Shown: positions 7,816-10,612 of the stretch, one piece after another | How the letters are laid out: every line of letters begins with the position of its first letter | Numbering within the stretch: the first letter of the stretch is position 1 | From: Devosia equisanguinis | GTDB lineage: Bacteria; Pseudomonadota; Alphaproteobacteria; Rhizobiales; Devosiaceae | Direction: 5' to 3' | Length of the DNA: 10,612 nt | Assembly: GCA_945888565.1 (NCBI GenBank) | Contig: CAMDAL010000116.1 | Coordinates: 1 to 10,612 of the forward strand | Program-made: the position numbers and the translations under genes | Notes under the pieces: model-generated | Database searches by the model: none | The model's input: the letters and a program-made list of their open reading frames with translations, nothing else | What the model was told of the DNA's origin: nothing

Positions 7816-8899
7816 GCGGGGGTAACTTGGGGAATGGGGCGTGCGGCTCCATCTGGTACCAATAAGCGACAGACGCGAGATCGTCGGTCGAGGGCTGGTA
7901 CGTGCGGTCGGGATACCACGCCAGAGTCTGCACGGTGACCTTGAGGTCCTCGGCAAAGCCTATGCTGTCGTTGATGTGCCAGCGGTAGAGACTGAAGAGC
8001 CGTGCACCCTGTCGATTCTCGTTCTGCGCCAGCGGCAAGCCCAGATAGGCGCCATTGAACTCTCGCTCGACGCCTTCGATCCAGAAGTTCCAAGCACCAC
8101 CAAAGTAGTCCTCGGTGCCACCGTCGACGATCGTCGGGAACTCGCTATCGCCGTCGATGAAGAACTTCACCTCGCCCTCGCCCCACCAGCCGTTAGAGAA
8201 CGCGGACCATGCGATGTAGGTGCCCACATAGAGACCCTTGCCGTGGACCCCGTCGAGGATGGTGTGCTCCGGTAACTCGCGAGTCGTGATAGAGCGCCGC
8301 CACTGCGCGTGGAAGTATGCTGCGTCGTCGGCGATAGGGTAGACCTTGTAGTGGATCGACCAGGCGATGATGTTGGCGTCGACCTTGCCTTCGTTCTCGA
8401 CCGTGATCCTGCAATGCTTGCGAAATGGCATCTGCCAGTAGCAGTTGGCCGCCCGGTTGGGGTTCACCGCCACCACTGCCGAGTTGACGAGATGCGGGGC
8501 ATTGTCATGGCCCATCGCGAAGAAGTCTCCAGCCGGCACCTCGACCGAGGGCGTCTGTTCGTTGTCCCACCAGATGCGGATGATAAGTGAGCGCCAGTGC
8601 TTGAGGTCGCTGGTGAACCAGAATTTCGAGATACAGCTCGGCCCGTCGATGTCCGCCAGTACCGCGCTCTGGCCGGCCGGCAGATGGATGAATGGCCGTA
8701 CCTTCCAGCCGCGGCCCAGGTCAATCGCCGCCCCGCTGTGCTTGAGGTTGGGGTCCGTCGGATCGGGGTCCCATCTCGCCGCCGCTCCTTTCAAGCCCGT
8801 CGGGTTCTCGGCGGATATCTGCCGCGTTTGCACGCCGGCGCCATAAGGCAACCCGGCGAGCAACCCGGCACCGCCCCATGCACTCGAAATCTCAGTCAT
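7793..8899 (-). CDS. DUF2961 family protein (GH172-type glycosidase), copy 2
   Basis: This is a paralogue of the protein encoded at 4595-5722: 368 residues, cytoplasmic, no signal peptide. It shares the family blocks GWKVRPFIHLPAG, SLIIRIWWDNEQTPSVEVPAGDFF, NCYWQMPFRK (152-161), AAYFHAQWRR (193-202), WWGEGEVKFFIDGD (238-251) and GGTEDYFGGAWNF (260-272). The candidate catalytic glutamates E241/E243 and E263 are intact. The ATG at 8899 is preferred over the in-frame TTG at 8911 because TTGGAG just upstream makes a suitable ribosome binding site. It lies on the opposite strand from the rest of the locus and is not co-transcribed with it. Its upstream region is cut short by an insertion-sequence remnant, so its native promoter may be lost. 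The coding sequence itself looks intact. The substrate probably differs from that of copy 1. Confidence 0.88.
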   Translation of the reverse strand: MTEISSAWGGAGLLAGLPYGAGVQTRQISAENPTGLKGAAARWDPDPTDPNLKHSGAAIDLGRGWKVRPFIHLPAGQSAVLADIDGPSCISKFWFTSDLKHWRSLIIRIWWDNEQTPSVEVPAGDFFAMGHDNAPHLVNSAVVAVNPNRAANCYWQMPFRKHCRITVENEGKVDANIIAWSIHYKVYPIADDAAYFHAQWRRSITTRELPEHTILDGVHGKGLYVGTYIAWSAFSNGWWGEGEVKFFIDGDSEFPTIVDGGTEDYFGGAWNFWIEGVEREFNGAYLGLPLAQNENRQGARLFSLYRWHINDSIGFAEDLKVTVQTLAWYPDRTYQPSTDDLASVAYWYQMEPHAPFPKLPPLRERWSR

Positions 8900-8930
8900 T
8901 TGTTGCTCCAAAAAGCGTTAGAGTTCAGTC

Positions 8931-9037
8931 GAGACGGTCGTGTCCCCGGACGAGGCGCAGCTGGGTAGCGCGGTGGTCACCGGCGCTTTCCAATAGGGTC
9001 AGGTTGCAACACCAACCCCTGAACGGAAGGACGAACG
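8931..9037 (+). mobile_element. Left flank of IS256-family remnant
   Basis: This noncoding stretch between the minus-strand GH172 gene and the truncated IS256 transposase has the layout of an IS256-family 5' leader, ending in GGAAGGACGAACG directly before the transposase ATG. The outer boundary is an estimate: GAGACGGTC near 8931 could be the start of a terminal inverted repeat. The right-hand partner repeat was not found, in line with a truncated element. Confidence 0.5.
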
Positions 9038-9190
9038 ATGAACGACGAGATGATGAACCTGCGTGCGCTGGTGGGGAAGGCCCCCGTCGCCGATATTCTG
9101 CGCGAGATGATCGGCTTTGCGGCCGAGCGGCTGATGGAACCGGAGGTCGGGCGGCCACCGCGCCGGCTATGGCGAGAACAGTGCATTCCA
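9038..9190 (+). pseudogene. IS256-family transposase, N-terminal fragment, frameshifted
   Basis: The first 38 codons (MNDEMMNLRALVGKAPVADI and onward, with REMIGFAAERLMEPEVG) match the well-known opening of IS256-family mutator-type transposases, which normally run about 400 residues. The run GGG at 9149-9151 carries one extra base. Removing it restores EVGGHRAGYGENSA, the expected continuation, to about 9185. Similarity then stops, and sequence from another transposase on the opposite strand begins. The DDE catalytic core is absent, so this is a dead remnant. The ATG is preceded by GGAAGGACGAACG, a usable RBS. Confidence 0.82.
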
Positions 9191-9199
9191 AGTTTCGGG

Positions 9200-9391
9200 G
9201 AGGATGACTCGCATCAGTTCCGGATTGATCGAGGGCCGGCCGATGGAATAGCAGAACGGCTTCAGCTCAGTCCGCGCGCTCTCGACGTCGAGAACCCGGT
9301 CGATGCGCCGCAGTTGGTGATCAGCGGGCACGTGATAGTCGAGCCGGAACTAGTAGAACAGCTGCGCCGCCTCGACCTGTAACCCCACCAT
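9200..9391 (-). pseudogene. IS1182/DUF772-type transposase, N-terminal fragment with nonsense codon
   Basis: Reading the minus strand from ATG at 9391 gives MVGLQVEAAQLFY, a TAG stop at 9350-9352, then FRLDYHVPADHQLRRIDRVL and, further on, PFCYSIGRPSINPELM. This is the opening of IS1182-family transposases (DUF772 domain), whose usual form is LFYxFxLExHVPxDHxLRRIDR, with a GRPSIDPELM block. Similarity ends near 9212, after which the sequence belongs to the IS256 fragment. The protein normally continues for several hundred residues, including the DDE core, none of which is here. Premature stop and truncation both show it is inactive. Confidence 0.78.
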
Positions 9392-9520
9392 CGTCGTGTC
9401 CTCTCATCCGCATCAGGGAAGGAATCATAACGCCGCGCAATCAAAGGCCGACCAAATCAACGGTATCCCCAAAAACGGACGCAGCGAATCAGTGTCGCCG
9501 TCGACCTTGAATGGCGGATG

Positions 9521-10012
9521 TCACTGGCGGTGCAGCAACACGTTGAACCCTTCGTCGTTGGACGGCGGAACGAAGTAACTGGTGAAGAGGTCGAATTCCT
9601 CGTCACTAACCGTGAACTCGTGCTCTCCACTTGCGTTCCTTCGATGCAGTCGGGCTTTGCAAACCTCGTCCGTGACGTCGAGATAGTGGAGTTGATGTGC
9701 GCATTTAGCCTCCAAGTACAGCGTTCGCATCCACGCTCGCTGGCTAGGAGTATTTGCGGGGAAGTCGAGCACGACTGTTACTCCGATTCGCAGGAGATCA
9801 ACGAGCAAGCCAGCCACGGCATCACGCAGTCGCGTCGAATTGCGAACGTAGTCCGCCAAGCTATTTTGCTCGCCCGGATAGAGGCGGGCGAGCCAGTGAT
9901 CTTCCCGCACGACAATCGTGCCTGGGGCGGCACCCAATTCTTTCGAGAGAGTCGTTTTTCCAGAAGCGATCTTGCCGCATAGGAAGTGCAGCTTTTGGTC
10001 AGTTGAGGACAT
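9521..10012 (-). CDS. Small P-loop ATPase / predicted kinase (AAA_33-like)
   Basis: This is a 163-residue soluble protein with a Walker A motif GKIASGKT at 13-20, straight after a short beta strand (KLHFLC). It continues with VVREDHW, a second strand VVLDFPANTPSQRAWM that fits a kinase-like active-site region, and LDVTDEVCKARLHRRN, resembling an arginine-rich lid. This pattern fits the stand-alone AAA_33 family, related to small-molecule and polynucleotide kinases and to zeta-toxin folds; the substrate is unknown. The ATG at 10012 is preferred over an in-frame GTG at 10042 because AAGG lies just upstream and the Walker A spacing is typical. It is flanked by transposase debris, and its codon use is less GC-biased than the sugar locus, so it may have been acquired separately. 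No antitoxin-like partner is visible beside it. Confidence 0.8.
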   Translation of the reverse strand: MSSTDQKLHFLCGKIASGKTTLSKELGAAPGTIVVREDHWLARLYPGEQNSLADYVRNSTRLRDAVAGLLVDLLRIGVTVVLDFPANTPSQRAWMRTLYLEAKCAHQLHYLDVTDEVCKARLHRRNASGEHEFTVSDEEFDLFTSYFVPPSNDEGFNVLLHRQ

Positions 10013-10109
10013 GTTGAGACCTTGAGAAGTCGTGATTTGCACATTGTGTGGGATACACGAGAAACCCGACCCGACGTATCAGGCCGGATAGAAAATTCGG
10101 ACACTAATC

Positions 10110-10469
10110 GTGGCCGTGTCTCGCGCTACTATCTCGGCGACAAGCTCGGATCGCCTTGGCCACTACATCAAGTTGCCCGAACCGACCGTCTCGACACTTG
10201 GCGAAGACAGCCCAAGGCCTGGGCGCTACAAGATTTTCTACGGGGCAAAAGAGGCTGGCCTAGTGTCGATTTCCGATGGTTGGGTCTTTATCAAGGTACA
10301 CGTGATTGACGTTTGGGGGCAATACACAACGGGCAAGGTCAGCCGATTGTCTTGGGGCTGGCCCGGCCGACTGGCCACCTCGCTCTTGAGACTAGCAGAG
10401 GGGTGCCGTCGCAGTACGAATGACAAGTCGGGCCTGAGCGATGTTAGCCGCACCGCTCAGGCCCTGTAA
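10110..10469 (+). CDS. Doubtful hypothetical ORF
   Basis: This is an open frame of 119 codons from a GTG with no good ribosome binding site. The central part (GRYKIFYGAKEAGLVSISDG, then WVFIKVHVIDVWGQYTTGKV) looks like plausible protein, but the C-terminal part is arginine- and serine-rich and unconvincing, and the last codons run through a perfect hairpin (10430-10464). No family was recognised. Other frames across the same stretch are also open. It could be a decayed fragment of a once-longer gene. The 10013-10515 interval holds no other gene I can support. Confidence 0.25.
   Translation: MAVSRATISATSSDRLGHYIKLPEPTVSTLGEDSPRPGRYKIFYGAKEAGLVSISDGWVFIKVHVIDVWGQYTTGKVSRLSWGWPGRLATSLLRLAEGCRRSTNDKSGLSDVSRTAQAL
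10430..10464. terminator. Perfect 11-bp stem hairpin, terminator-like
   Basis: GGGCCTGAGCG (10430-10440) and CGCTCAGGCCC (10454-10464) pair perfectly around a 13-nt loop. It lies 51 bp beyond the stop of the minus-strand gene that enters from the right (10516), where a terminator for that gene is expected. Neither side has a proper T-run, so efficiency as a rho-independent terminator is uncertain. Confidence 0.55.
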
Positions 10470-10515
10470 TTACCCACCCCTTCGGCAGGCCGCGTTTTGA
10501 CCGTTCTGGGCGCGT

Positions 10516-10612
10516 TCAGGCGAGGGTAGCGAGGATGACATCGAAGGGATTTGCGCCTTTGAGCCGCGCGGTGTCGATTGTCGTTCGCACGTCCGCCTCG
10601 GCCTTTGCGGCC
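10516..10612 (-). CDS. C-terminal end of a gene running in from the right, possibly a transposase
   Basis: The minus strand is open from the window edge to a TGA at 10516-10518, encoding at least 31 residues that end AEADVRTTIDTARLKGANPF followed by DVILATLA. The ending resembles the C-terminal helix of IS66-like transposases (a pattern of the kind TARxxGxNPFD), which would fit the insertion-sequence-rich surroundings. The piece is too short for a firm family assignment. The strong hairpin at 10430-10464 follows it in the transcription direction. The 5' part lies outside the window. Confidence 0.4.
   Translation of the reverse strand, partial: AAKAEADVRTTIDTARLKGANPFDVILATLA

Noticed and set aside
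7841..8275. Plus-strand open frame opposite the second GH172 gene
   Set aside because: It is antisense to conserved DUF2961 blocks on the minus strand and has no independent support.
9262..9444. Minus-strand open frame across the IS1182 remnant
   Set aside because: It is in a different frame from the recognisable DUF772 residues, and its translation matches nothing I recognise.
9521..10012. Zeta-toxin type toxin-antitoxin module
   Set aside because: The P-loop fold is compatible, but no epsilon-like antitoxin gene is adjacent and the specific toxin motifs were not recognised.

Overview
The window is high-GC DNA that looks like an alphaproteobacterium of the Rhizobiales (Mesorhizobium or Phyllobacteriaceae type). 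This is inferred from codon use, from a Tat-exported sugar-binding protein in a CUT1 transporter operon, and from IS256-, IS1182- and probable IS21-type remnants of the kind common in rhizobial accessory DNA. No rRNA, tRNA or CRISPR array was seen.

Positions 1-118 carry three degenerate 23-bp repeats that resemble the end of an IS21-type element. Positions 119-8899 form a carbohydrate-uptake and degradation locus. It contains a LacI-family repressor (215-1219), a Tat-dependent ABC solute-binding protein (1302-2633), a stem-loop, two MalF/MalG-type permeases (2754-3707 and 3700-4563), a DUF2961/GH172 protein (4595-5722) and a large ADP-ribosylglycohydrolase-fold protein with an extra beta-rich C-terminal half (5728-7815). 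A second DUF2961/GH172 paralogue (7793-8899, minus strand) converges on it, and their 3' ends overlap by 23 bp. The transporter's ATPase is not encoded in the window.

Positions about 8931-9391 are an insertion-sequence graveyard. A frameshifted 5' end of an IS256-family transposase abuts, tail to tail, a nonsense-mutated 5' end of an IS1182/DUF772-type transposase. Beyond it the DNA looks less GC-rich. It holds a small stand-alone P-loop kinase-like gene (9521-10012, minus), a doubtful ORF (10110-10469), a perfect 11-bp-stem hairpin (10430-10464) and the C-terminal end of a gene entering from the right (10516-10612, minus), possibly a transposase.

Working model (inference): a furanose-containing oligosaccharide or glycoside is captured in the periplasm, imported, and cut in the cytoplasm by the two GH172-type proteins and the ADP-ribosylglycohydrolase-like protein, none of which shows a signal peptide. 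The LacI-type protein controls the set. Known GH172 enzymes act on fructofuranosyl or D-arabinofuranosyl linkages, and ADP-ribosylglycohydrolases cleave ribofuranosyl linkages. The locus is therefore a good candidate for an uncharacterised furanoside-utilisation system.
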